From Candidatus Hydrogenedentota bacterium (lineage in GTDB: Bacteria > Hydrogenedentota > Hydrogenedentia > Hydrogenedentales > CAITNO01), in assembly GCA_007118765.1 (NCBI GenBank), contig SKQZ01000041.1, positions 1-5,579 on the forward strand: a DNA stretch of 5,579 nt. Direction: 5' to 3'. Numbering within the stretch: position 1 is the stretch's first letter; each line of letters begins with the position of its first letter. The position numbers were made by a program, and so were the translations under genes. Below, piece after piece: positions 1-5,349 of the stretch. The notes beneath the pieces were generated by a model that worked only from the letters and a program-made list of their open reading frames with translations, ran no database searches and was not told where the DNA came from.

Positions 1-424
1 CTTATACCCCTGTCCAGGAAACCGGCACCACCTCATCTATGTTGCTTTCATCTACGAGCCTTGAATCCTTTAGCGGTTCATTAAGCATGGTGCAATCCCT
101 GAAAGGACTTCGCCCTGTATAATGCAAATCAGGACAACGCTTCACAGTTACATAATGCTTAAATTCCTTGTTCTCCTAAGGACTATAACAAAGCAAAATA
201 GCAAAGTCAAATTGCTCGGCGTTTATACCAGATCAAGATTTATTGATAGTAACACGCAGCCCCATGAGTGTCGTCAACCGTGATTTTTATCTGATGTCTT
301 ACACTTGTTTTTCATGGCCCGTATGCTGCTGCGGCGTATGTCACCCCACTGGGACAAGCGTCGATAGCCCTATTGTTTACCCCCTTCGCCACACTGCACG
401 CGTAACTCCCGCAGAATATCCATA
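1..424. other. Left-end region without a supportable gene
   Basis: I see no convincing gene here. One frame is open from the window edge to a TAA at 120-122. It encodes a Ser/Thr-rich tail ending in SLKGLRPV and could be the last 39 codons of an upstream gene, but nothing in it is recognisable. A 53-codon frame starts at the overlapping ATG (122-283) and a cysteine-rich 60-codon frame runs 243-425; neither has a Shine-Dalgarno site or a recognisable domain. Bases 122-260 are AT-richer than the rest of the window, as expected of intergenic DNA. The stretch 301-402 reads as a hydrophobic peptide (ALLFTPFATLHA) in a frame closed by a TAA at 403-405. It loosely resembles the first membrane segment of GspF proteins and might be a decayed piece of the missing N-terminal half of the next gene, but this is weak. 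Confidence 0.5.
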
Positions 425-1018
425 ATGGGGCCACCTGTCATCTTCCTGCTCATGGCGGGGATGGCGGGACTTTGCATTGTTGCATTCTGGATACGAAGCG
501 TCCGCGCACGGCGCCGGGGATTCACCTCGCGTCCGGTGGCCTCACTACTATTGTTCATCCCCGGGGTGCGCGGGCTGGTCATGCAGGATAACTTCACCGT
601 AATCGCCGGAGCACTTGAAAAGCTGCTGCTTGCGGGTATTCCACTGGATGCTGCGTTGAAAAAGGCAAGCGCCGGCGACCTGACACCGGTATATGCGCGA
701 ATGCTGCGACGGGTACATGGGCATGTGCTTGAGGGCGAGTCTTTTACCAACGCTTTTCAGATGGCGTCAAGCGGCTTGCCCATGCCCAAATCATTTATAC
801 ATCTGGTGTCGGTGGGCGAACAGGCCAACATGCTGCCGGAAGCATTGTGCTACCTCCACACCTTCTATCGCACCCAGGCATCCACACGCGCGCGTATCCT
901 GACAGGGGTTTTGCAACCGCTGGGTGTGCTGGCTTTGGGATTGGTAACGTTGGCTTATGTAAATGAACTATACGGCATGTTGTTCAATCTGACATCTGCG
1001 TTTTTGGATTCCATGTAA
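425..1018 (+). CDS. GspF/PilC-like inner-membrane platform protein, C-terminal half only
   Basis: This 197-residue protein matches the second half of type II secretion / type IV pilus platform proteins (T2SSF domain). It would sit in the inner membrane and couple the assembly ATPase to pseudopilin polymerisation. Residues 4-23 form a membrane segment, followed by a basic stretch (RSVRARRR) and a linker ending in PGVRGLV. The four-helix cytoplasmic domain spans about 53-157, with LEKLLLAGIPLDAAL and the family's G-E-x-x-x-L signature at G131-E132 to L137. A C-terminal membrane segment near 160-180 contains the usual Pro (P165). Full-length GspF is about 400 residues with two such domains; the first domain and first membrane helix are absent. 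The ATG at 425 is the first start in this frame after the TAG at 365-367 and has no visible Shine-Dalgarno site, nor do the ATGs at 452 and 461. It may be a genuine half-size protein or the remnant of a truncated gene. The family call is firm, the start is not. Confidence 0.8.
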   Translation: MGPPVIFLLMAGMAGLCIVAFWIRSVRARRRGFTSRPVASLLLFIPGVRGLVMQDNFTVIAGALEKLLLAGIPLDAALKKASAGDLTPVYARMLRRVHGHVLEGESFTNAFQMASSGLPMPKSFIHLVSVGEQANMLPEALCYLHTFYRTQASTRARILTGVLQPLGVLALGLVTLAYVNELYGMLFNLTSAFLDSM

Positions 1019-1037
1019 CTTCGGAAAGGCCATGCTT

Positions 1038-1496
1038 ATGAATAAAAGAAATTCATTGCCGCTGAATTCGGGCTTTTCGCTGGTTGAATTGACTTGTGCG
1101 CTGGCTGTGGTTTCCATTGGTTTCGGCGGCGTGTTTCATATTTATCTGCACGGCCTTGAAAAGATGCGGGCTGTTGACGAGTACGAAATGGCGCTTTGTG
1201 CGTTGAACAATGAAATTGAAACGTTACGCGCACAGCCTTGGGACACACTGACGCCGGGCGAGGCGCTTTCTTTCCGCAGCACGCCGCTAATCGACGGACT
1301 GCACTTGGCGGAAACACAGGTGACCATTCAAGACGTGCCCGAAGGGCCGCCGGGCCTCAGACAGGCCACAGTGCAAATACGGTGGATCGGCGAATACGGA
1401 CGCCACATTGAGAAAACGTTGACCACCTTGATTGCACGCACGGATAGCACACCGCCCACGAAACAACGACAGGAGACCGCTAATGGGTTGCAATAA
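1038..1496 (+). CDS. GspI/PilV-like minor pseudopilin
   Basis: This is a 152-residue type IV prepilin-like protein. The leader is short and basic (MNKRNSLPLNSG), cleaved after G12 by a prepilin peptidase to expose F13. The mature N-terminus FSLVE has the conserved Glu at +5 (E17), followed by a hydrophobic helix that anchors the subunit in the inner membrane before pseudopilus assembly. Size, the paired-cysteine start of the helical part and a C-terminal strand of the VQIRW type fit the GspI/PilV group, as does its place just before a GspJ-like gene. In characterised systems GspI nucleates the tip complex with GspJ and GspK. An ATG at 1032 is in frame, but the AAAGG at 1025-1029 lies only 2 bases from it and 8 bases from the ATG at 1038, so 1038 is preferred. 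It begins 19 bases after the platform gene and overlaps the next gene by 14 bases. I is assigned over H or G from order and features, without a profile search. Confidence 0.75.
   Translation: MNKRNSLPLNSGFSLVELTCALAVVSIGFGGVFHIYLHGLEKMRAVDEYEMALCALNNEIETLRAQPWDTLTPGEALSFRSTPLIDGLHLAETQVTIQDVPEGPPGLRQATVQIRWIGEYGRHIEKTLTTLIARTDSTPPTKQRQETANGLQ
1471..1475 (+). promoter_or_regulatory. Shine-Dalgarno site of the GspJ-like gene
   Basis: AGGAG lies 7 bases before the ATG at 1483, inside the end of the preceding gene. It decides the start: the same frame is open upstream to an ATG at 1432, but that would add 17 residues to the prepilin leader and has no comparable site. Confidence 0.75.
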
Positions 1497-2049
1497 AACC
1501 AGCAGACAAACGAACCGCGGTTTCATACTCATGGAAATGATGGTGTATGTAGCAGTCTTCAGCATAGCCGTTGTACTGTTTTCGCGCGTTTTCGTGACCA
1601 CGTCGCGTGTGTCCGCATACAACACGCAGATTGTGGAACGCATGGACGCGGTACGCGAAGTACAGCGTGATTTTCTGAAAACTTGCCGCGCCGCCACAGC
1701 AATAGTACCGGGCATCGGCGAACACCGCACCGACGAACATACGCTGGTGCTGCAACTGCACGGCACCGGCCAAACACCGCGCTATGCGGTACTCGGCGGA
1801 TTTGGCGATTCGAATCGGCTGGCATTGCTGGCACTGGTGCAGGAGGACGATGTGCTGCACGCGGAAAAGTTCAAAACATGGCGGCTGCCGGTGACGGACA
1901 TACGATTTGAGACTGATGATCGCGCTCAAAGCGTAACACTGGCCTTAACCACACAACCCCACAACCCGCAGCGTCCCGATACCGGGCGAGCCCATCGTTT
2001 TGTCGCGACGCTACGGGCCGGAACAACGGAGGCGCGTCATGGGAAATAA
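1483..2049 (+). CDS. GspJ/PilW-like minor pseudopilin
   Basis: This is a 188-residue prepilin-like protein. After a basic leader ending R12-G13 comes F14-I-L-M-E18, the prepilin peptidase site with Glu at +5, then a hydrophobic helix (about 14-36) with the MMVYVAVFSIAVV pattern typical of GspJ/PilW. The remainder, with heterodimer-prone helical residues to about 65 and then strand-rich sequence, would form the periplasmic globular head. Around residue 60 the pattern RDFLKTCRAATAI resembles the GspJ helix-to-strand transition. In known systems GspJ binds GspI and GspK at the pseudopilus tip. It overlaps the preceding gene by 14 bases and the following one by 11, so the genes are probably translationally coupled. 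The IJK order here is the usual order of the tip pseudopilins in type II secretion operons, which supports the assignment. Confidence 0.72.
   Translation: MGCNKTSRQTNRGFILMEMMVYVAVFSIAVVLFSRVFVTTSRVSAYNTQIVERMDAVREVQRDFLKTCRAATAIVPGIGEHRTDEHTLVLQLHGTGQTPRYAVLGGFGDSNRLALLALVQEDDVLHAEKFKTWRLPVTDIRFETDDRAQSVTLALTTQPHNPQRPDTGRAHRFVATLRAGTTEARHGK
2028..2032 (+). promoter_or_regulatory. Shine-Dalgarno site of the GspK/PilX-like gene
   Basis: GGAGG lies 6 bases before the ATG at 2039, inside the end of the GspJ-like gene. It favours this start over the in-frame ATG at 2000, which would give an arginine-rich 13-residue extension and lacks a site of this quality. Confidence 0.75.
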
Positions 2050-2473
2050 CCGTATCAAGGACACGACCACCCGTGGTTCCGCTCTGTTGATGGCGGTGGT
2101 GCTTATAGCCGTACTGAGTATTGGCGCGGCGGCCTTGTTCAAGCACCTCCACGACAGTTTTGAGGAGTACCGCCGTTATGAGCGCGATACCACGGTACTG
2201 CACCTTGCGGACGCCGGGATTGACAAGGCCATCGCCGCCCTGCGCCATACCGACCGGCCAACCCCGGAAACGCTTGAGTTCACTCTCGGCGAAGGCGTCA
2301 TCCAAGTGCATATTGCCGCTGCTGATGACGCAGGCGCCTACCATATTACGTCACAAGCGGCACTGCGCTATGAGGGCATTACCCGTGCGACGGATACCTA
2401 CACGGCCGTGGTGCGCGTGATGCCCGGCGGGGACGTGCGACGGTTGTCATGGAAGCGGGAGAAACGACAATGA
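2039..2473 (+). CDS. GspK/PilX-like minor pseudopilin, short form
   Basis: This is a 144-residue protein with a basic leader ending R12-G13 followed by SALLMAVVLIAVLSIGAAAL, a membrane helix of the prepilin kind. The +5 position is Met rather than Glu, a known peculiarity of GspK, which caps the pseudopilus tip and does not need the Glu for stacking. The segment LADAGIDKAIAAL (near residue 58) is the helix found after the N-terminus of GspK and PilX proteins. GspK is usually about 300 residues; this protein lacks the large inserted domain and is nearer PilX in size. Its stop codon overlaps the next start (ATGA at 2470-2473). Position after a GspJ-like gene supports a tip-complex role. I cannot separate GspK from PilX by eye. 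Confidence 0.7.
   Translation: MGNNRIKDTTTRGSALLMAVVLIAVLSIGAAALFKHLHDSFEEYRRYERDTTVLHLADAGIDKAIAALRHTDRPTPETLEFTLGEGVIQVHIAAADDAGAYHITSQAALRYEGITRATDTYTAVVRVMPGGDVRRLSWKREKRQ
2457..2462 (+). promoter_or_regulatory. Shine-Dalgarno site of the H-X9-DG prepilin gene
   Basis: GGGAGA lies 7 bases before the ATG at 2470, which itself overlaps the TGA of the preceding gene. The in-frame ATG at 2449 has no comparable site, so 2470 is taken as the start. Confidence 0.7.
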
Positions 2474-3303
2474 ACAACAAGCCCATAGTATGTATAACGA
2501 CCGGGGCTCATGCGTGGCGCGGGCAGGGATCGCGCCTGTGGCCGCCACAAACGCGGGGAGCAGGAAGTGGCCGAAAATCAGGGGGGTGCGTCAAGGGGTT
2601 CACGCTCATAGAGTTGCTCCTGGTCATTGCGATAATCGGCATACTTGCCGCTATTCTACTGCCTGCTTTGGCGCGTTCCCGAGAGATCAGTCGGCGGGCG
2701 TCCTGCGTCAACAATCTTATTCAAATCAGTATGGCCATGCACATGTATGCCAGCGAACATAACGACGCATTCCCGTGGAGTGGCGGCGGCGGAAATGCCG
2801 AATGCCTGCTCGCGCTGTACCCGGAGTATATCGCCGAATATGGGAGCTTTGTGTGTCCCTCCGATCCCAGAAAACGCCGCTCGCGGGTGGGGGGCCGTCA
2901 GGGTTCCGAACCCGCACCCATTAATGTTGAACTGAATGCCCACGGCAGCCTCCGCGCCAGTTACGACTATTTCGGCGCCTATACACGAGAGCCGCTGACA
3001 CTGCCGCCGCTGCCGCAGGGAATACCCCGCGTACCCATGGTATGGGATTTAACGGTGGTGTTCAATCAAGACAAGGAGATTCCCGACGACTTTTCGATTC
3101 ATGACGGTGTCAGGCTTCGCGAATACTCTGACCCTACTGCGTTTAACCATGGCCCGGGGGGCGGCAATGTGCTCTGGATGGACGGTTCGGTTTCGTTTCG
3201 CCAATTTCCGCAAGCGTGGACAGATATTAACCTGCCCTACCGACCGCAAGGCATCACATTTGACGGTGTAACACGGCCACGCGGGGCATTAGAGTTGCTG
3301 TAG
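2470..3303 (+). CDS. Type IV prepilin-like protein with C-terminal H-X9-DG-type domain
   Basis: This is a 277-residue protein. Residues 44-48 are FTLIE, cleaved after G43, then a classic hydrophobic helix (LLLVIAIIGILAAILLPALA) and the SRRASC...NNL segment that often follows it in prepilins of Planctomycetota and related phyla. Residues 90-130 include the common MYASEHNDAFPW and FVCPSDP patterns. Near the C-terminus NHGPGGGNVLWMDGSVSF (H227 to D238-G239) is an H-X9-DG-type motif, here with 10 rather than 9 residues between His and Asp. Such proteins occur in large paralogous sets in these phyla; they are thought to be pseudopilins, but their role is not well known. The 43-residue leader is far longer than the roughly 6-15 residues usual for class-a prepilins. 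As last gene of the operon it could be the major subunit (GspG-like position) or an accessory one. Confidence 0.85.
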   Translation: MNNKPIVCITTGAHAWRGQGSRLWPPQTRGAGSGRKSGGCVKGFTLIELLLVIAIIGILAAILLPALARSREISRRASCVNNLIQISMAMHMYASEHNDAFPWSGGGGNAECLLALYPEYIAEYGSFVCPSDPRKRRSRVGGRQGSEPAPINVELNAHGSLRASYDYFGAYTREPLTLPPLPQGIPRVPMVWDLTVVFNQDKEIPDDFSIHDGVRLREYSDPTAFNHGPGGGNVLWMDGSVSFRQFPQAWTDINLPYRPQGITFDGVTRPRGALELL

Positions 3304-3336
3304 CCTGTGGTTTGGCAAGAGCCGATGATCGTGCCC

Positions 3337-3771
3337 CTATCCGAAAATGCGTTTGAAGTAGGTGGGATTGTCAATACACTTCAAATCAATACGAACAAAC
3401 CGGTCCATCTCCTGGTCCGTGATCGGTCTTTCGTCGGCATCCTTCTTGGCTTTTCGGGGCCTTCGTTTGCGCGGACGCGCTCGCAGCATGTCCGACAGTT
3501 CGTATGCCGCGCCGTCGCTGCCGGCGCTTTTCGAATCAAAAGAAAGCAGGCCCGCCTCCAGGAATTGGGCAATGACATCCGCAAGATGTTCCTTGCGCTC
3601 GTCAAAGGTGCCGGATTCAATGATGCGCCTGTTCAACGGAATGATCTTTTTTCGGAATAAAACGGACAGTTCGTCACAGTGCTGACACGCCATAATTGCC
3701 ACAACTTCTTTTGGAAGTTTCCCTGCGACAAACCCGTCTTCACCGCAATGTGGGCAACGTTCATTTTGCAT
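3337..3771 (-). CDS. Unrecognised small zinc-ribbon-like protein
   Basis: I do not recognise this 144-residue protein. Two CxxC pairs, C6-x-x-C9 and C29-x-x-C32, separated by 19 residues, suggest a zinc ribbon at the N-terminus. A charged, probably helical middle (about 40-76) follows, then a very basic linker at 97-110 (RARPRKRRPRKAKK) and a conserved-looking tail ending DNPTYFKRIFG. There is no signal peptide or membrane segment, so it is probably cytoplasmic; the basic linker would suit nucleic-acid binding, which is inference. AAAGGA on the minus strand (3787-3782) lies 10 bases before the start, slightly far. It is convergent with the pilin operon (33-base gap, no clear terminator) and divergent from the SCP2 gene. 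The antisense open frames across it lack recognisable content, so the minus-strand reading is preferred. Confidence 0.72.
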   Translation of the reverse strand: MQNERCPHCGEDGFVAGKLPKEVVAIMACQHCDELSVLFRKKIIPLNRRIIESGTFDERKEHLADVIAQFLEAGLLSFDSKSAGSDGAAYELSDMLRARPRKRRPRKAKKDADERPITDQEMDRFVRIDLKCIDNPTYFKRIFG

Positions 3772-3809
3772 GAGAAGAAAGTCCTTTACCTGTTCTACGT
3801 TCTAAATTG

Positions 3810-3839
3810 AGTGTAATATATTTCGCGACAAAATGCAAA
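3810..3839 (-). promoter_or_regulatory. Possible promoter of the zinc-ribbon-like gene
   Basis: On the minus strand TTTGCA (3839-3834) and TACACT (3815-3810) are 18 bases apart, each matching 4 of 6 consensus positions; TATATT (3820-3815) overlaps and is an alternative -10. The site is about 40 bases upstream of the start codon in an AT-rich stretch. This is a weak call by eye. Confidence 0.25.
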
Positions 3840-4027
3840 CGTTCTGCGCAAAACAAATGATTTGACCTACCTGGAATGCATCGGCGCTGCTGCGGGCGTG
3901 ACGGGCATGGCAACTTCGGACAGGGCAGTGTCCACACACCGGAAGACCGAACGGACGATGTTTGCCTTTCCGCCGCCGCGTAAAGCGCACTAATGCGTAA
4001 TCCAAAACCGCCAGCCCTCATACTGGC

Positions 4028-4048
4028 ACGACTTTGCGTCGTCAAAGT
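4028..4048. promoter_or_regulatory. Nested inverted repeats next to the SCP2 promoter
   Basis: Two overlapping dyads are present: ACGAC (4028-4032) with GTCGT (4038-4042), and ACTTTG (4031-4036) with CAAAGT (4043-4048). The second ends on the first base of the proposed -35 element, a usual place for a regulator to bind. Arms of 5-6 bases can occur by chance. Confidence 0.3.
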
Positions 4049-4076
4049 TGATATTTGTGTCTCAGATGTGTAAAGT
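4048..4076 (+). promoter_or_regulatory. Probable sigma70-type promoter of the SCP2-hydrolase pair
   Basis: TTGATA (4048-4053, 5 of 6 to the -35 consensus) is followed after 17 bases by TAAAGT (4071-4076, 4 of 6 to the -10 consensus). Transcription would start near 4083 and give a leader of about 100 bases. The consensus used is the E. coli one; the host's may differ. Confidence 0.42.
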
Positions 4077-4123
4077 ATAGGGGTCGGGCGTATACCGACG
4101 GTTAGGTAAGCTTTGTGTACAAG

Positions 4124-4142
4124 GGCGCACATACGGTGCGCC
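4124..4142 (+). promoter_or_regulatory. Hairpin in the SCP2 leader
   Basis: GGCGCAC (4124-4130) and GTGCGCC (4136-4142) form a perfect 7-bp stem with a 5-base loop. A weaker stem, GTCGG/CCGAC (4083-4087 and 4095-4099), lies upstream near the predicted transcript start. The hairpin ends 44 bases before the ATG and has no T-run, so it is not a terminator. It could stabilise the mRNA or be part of a regulatory leader. No known riboswitch class is recognised. Confidence 0.4.
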
Positions 4143-4186
4143 GGTGGAAAACTTCAACAATACTACCAGTACGGGAGGAATTGAAG

Positions 4187-4501
4187 ATGTCGGAAGTAAA
4201 AGCATTTTTTGACGGTCTGAGCTCGGGTGTGGATGCCAGCAAAGTTGCGGGCATGAATGCCGTATACCAATTCAATATTGACGATGCGGTGTACACGGTA
4301 GCCATTGCGGACGGCGCGGTCGATGTTTCCGAAGGCCCCGCTGACAACGCCAGCATTGAGCTGACCATGTCCGCAGACGATTTTGTCGCCCTGACCAAAG
4401 GCGAACTGAACGGCCAGCAGGCATTCCTCACCGGAAAGCTGAAGATTAAGGGTGACATGACGCTTGCCATGAAACTGCAAAGCGTCTTCAACATCGGATA
4501 A
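4187..4501 (+). CDS. SCP2 sterol-binding domain protein, stand-alone
   Basis: This 104-residue protein consists of one SCP2 (sterol carrier protein 2) domain, a small alpha/beta fold with a hydrophobic tunnel that binds lipids, fatty acids or acyl-CoA. The signature pattern is clear: YQFNI and YTVAIADGAVDVSEG strands (residues 27-50), then SIELTMSADDFVALTKGEL, then the near-invariant QQAFLTGKLKIKGDMTLAMKL (about 76-97), all at normal spacing. Length is typical for the single-domain bacterial form. There is no signal peptide, so it acts in the cytoplasm. The start is set by GGGAGG at 4173-4178, 8 bases before the ATG; an upstream in-frame ATG at 4115 has none. The stop overlaps the hydrolase start (TAATG), and an intrinsic terminator directly follows. 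The bound ligand cannot be read from the sequence. Confidence 0.92.
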   Translation: MSEVKAFFDGLSSGVDASKVAGMNAVYQFNIDDAVYTVAIADGAVDVSEGPADNASIELTMSADDFVALTKGELNGQQAFLTGKLKIKGDMTLAMKLQSVFNIG

Positions 4502-5304
4502 TGTGTGGATATATCGGGGAGACTGTGCTGCGAACGGGGCGTCTCCCCGATTTTCTTTTATTCACCCTTGCGGCATGGCTTGTACTCATCGGGGGAACGG
4601 CCTGTTCGCGCCCGACGGCAAATGACGACGTCCATTCCGTAACGATAGAAACGGAAGACGGCCACGTCATTGCCGTGACAGCCTACACGCCGCGTGAGGT
4701 CCAACCGCCCGGCATCTTGTTGGTGCATCGGTACGGCGGCAATCGCGGCGTATGGGAGCATACCGCCCGTGTCTTGCAGCAAGAGGGCGTACTATCTGTT
4801 GTGGTGGACTTGCGCGGACACGGGGAAAGCCGGCAACACCATGAAAACACGGTGCATTACCGCGAACTCCCGCGGGATGCCTGGCTCGAAGCGCTGGCGG
4901 ATGTTCGTGCCGCGAAAAGCGTACTCTTGGAAATGGGCGCCGATCCCGATAATCTTGCCGTGGCCGGGGAAGGTCTGGGCGCCGGACTCGCCCTGCACTA
5001 CGCCTTGGAAGACCCTTCCATGCAGGCGGTCATTATGCTTTCTCCCGGACTGGAAACACAGGGGGTGAAAACCGAGCGGGCGATCACGCGGTTAACGGAT
5101 TGCCCCACGCTGTTGATGGCAAGCGATGGCGATGCGTATGCATCCATGTCCGCCAACGCGCTCAGCGATGCCGCCCCCGTATATTCAGAATTGCGCATGT
5201 GGCCGGGCGCCGCGCACGGTGTTGACATATTCGATGTGCAGCCGGAAGCGATTCGATTTATGACGGAATGGCTGTCGCGAATTATCGGGCAAAAAAATTC
5301 GTAG
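4501..5304 (+). CDS. Exported alpha/beta-hydrolase-fold protein lacking the nucleophile serine
   Basis: This is a 267-residue protein. Residues 11-34 form a signal peptide (basic start, then FLLFTLAAWLVLI) ending GGTAC with Cys35, a weak lipobox, so it is probably a lipoprotein. The rest is an alpha/beta hydrolase domain of the dienelactone-hydrolase/lysophospholipase-like group: LLVHRYGGNRGVW (73-85), VVVDLRGHGES (100-110), the nucleophile-elbow region at 154-162, AVIMLSPG (176-183), the acid near D209/D211 and H239 in GAAHG. The elbow reads G156-E-G158-L-G160 where GxSxG is expected; the codon is GGT, one transition from AGT serine. It may therefore be inactive or non-hydrolytic. ATG 4501 overlaps the SCP2 stop and has no good Shine-Dalgarno site; GTG 4525 is the only other start that keeps the signal peptide. 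A terminator hairpin occupies codons 5-17. Confidence 0.85.
   Translation: MCGYIGETVLRTGRLPDFLLFTLAAWLVLIGGTACSRPTANDDVHSVTIETEDGHVIAVTAYTPREVQPPGILLVHRYGGNRGVWEHTARVLQQEGVLSVVVDLRGHGESRQHHENTVHYRELPRDAWLEALADVRAAKSVLLEMGADPDNLAVAGEGLGAGLALHYALEDPSMQAVIMLSPGLETQGVKTERAITRLTDCPTLLMASDGDAYASMSANALSDAAPVYSELRMWPGAAHGVDIFDVQPEAIRFMTEWLSRIIGQKNS
4514..4562 (+). terminator. Intrinsic terminator after SCP2, inside the start of the hydrolase gene
   Basis: TCGGGGAGAC (4514-4523) and GTCTCCCCGA (4541-4550) pair perfectly over 10 bp around a 17-base loop, followed at once by TTTTCTTTTATT (4551-4562). This is the standard Rho-independent layout, and the T-run is on the + strand only. It begins 13 bases after the SCP2 stop codon and lies wholly within the coding sequence of the hydrolase, the T-run encoding part of the signal peptide. 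Ribosomes running from SCP2 into the hydrolase would cover the stem and could prevent termination, an attenuator-like arrangement. Confidence 0.75.
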
Positions 5305-5349
5305 CACTGCTGTCATTACGTTTGAAAATGTGGTGTCTGTGCCGATTCC

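Larger units (their letters stand above)
3772..4186. other. Divergent intergenic region, about 415 bases
   Basis: This is non-coding sequence between the minus-strand zinc-ribbon-like gene and the SCP2 gene. Both ends look regulatory: a possible minus-strand promoter near 3810-3839 and a better plus-strand promoter, dyad and hairpin-rich leader at 4028-4142. The middle (about 3880-4020) is GC-rich; its minus-strand open frames have no Shine-Dalgarno site and show no family features, so I do not call a gene there. Confidence 0.6.

Noticed and set aside
243..425. 60-codon plus-strand frame ending at the GspF-like start (TAATG overlap)
   Set aside because: TTG start without Shine-Dalgarno site, cysteine-rich translation (WPVCCCGVCHPTG) resembling no family; the overlap with the next ATG is probably chance.
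370..750. 126-codon open frame on the minus strand over the GspF-like gene
   Set aside because: It is antisense to a gene with a clear T2SSF match; low-complexity Ser/Arg-rich translation and no recognisable domain.
1287..1929. Long minus-strand open frames (149-159 codons) across the I- and J-like pseudopilins
   Set aside because: These are shadows of genes with prepilin signatures; no Shine-Dalgarno site or domain of their own.
3307..3660. 117-codon plus-strand frame between the prepilin and the intergenic region
   Set aside because: It is antisense to the minus-strand gene with two CxxC pairs and has no recognisable content of its own.
3761..4132. 123-codon minus-strand frame in the divergent intergenic region
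   Set aside because: It overlaps the 5' end of the zinc-ribbon-like gene and the SCP2 promoter and leader, with no family features and no ribosome-binding site.
4524..4540. Start of the hydrolase at a codon downstream of the terminator
   Set aside because: No ATG, GTG or TTG occurs in frame between the T-run and Cys35; a later GTG (near 4675) would remove the signal peptide and the first strand.
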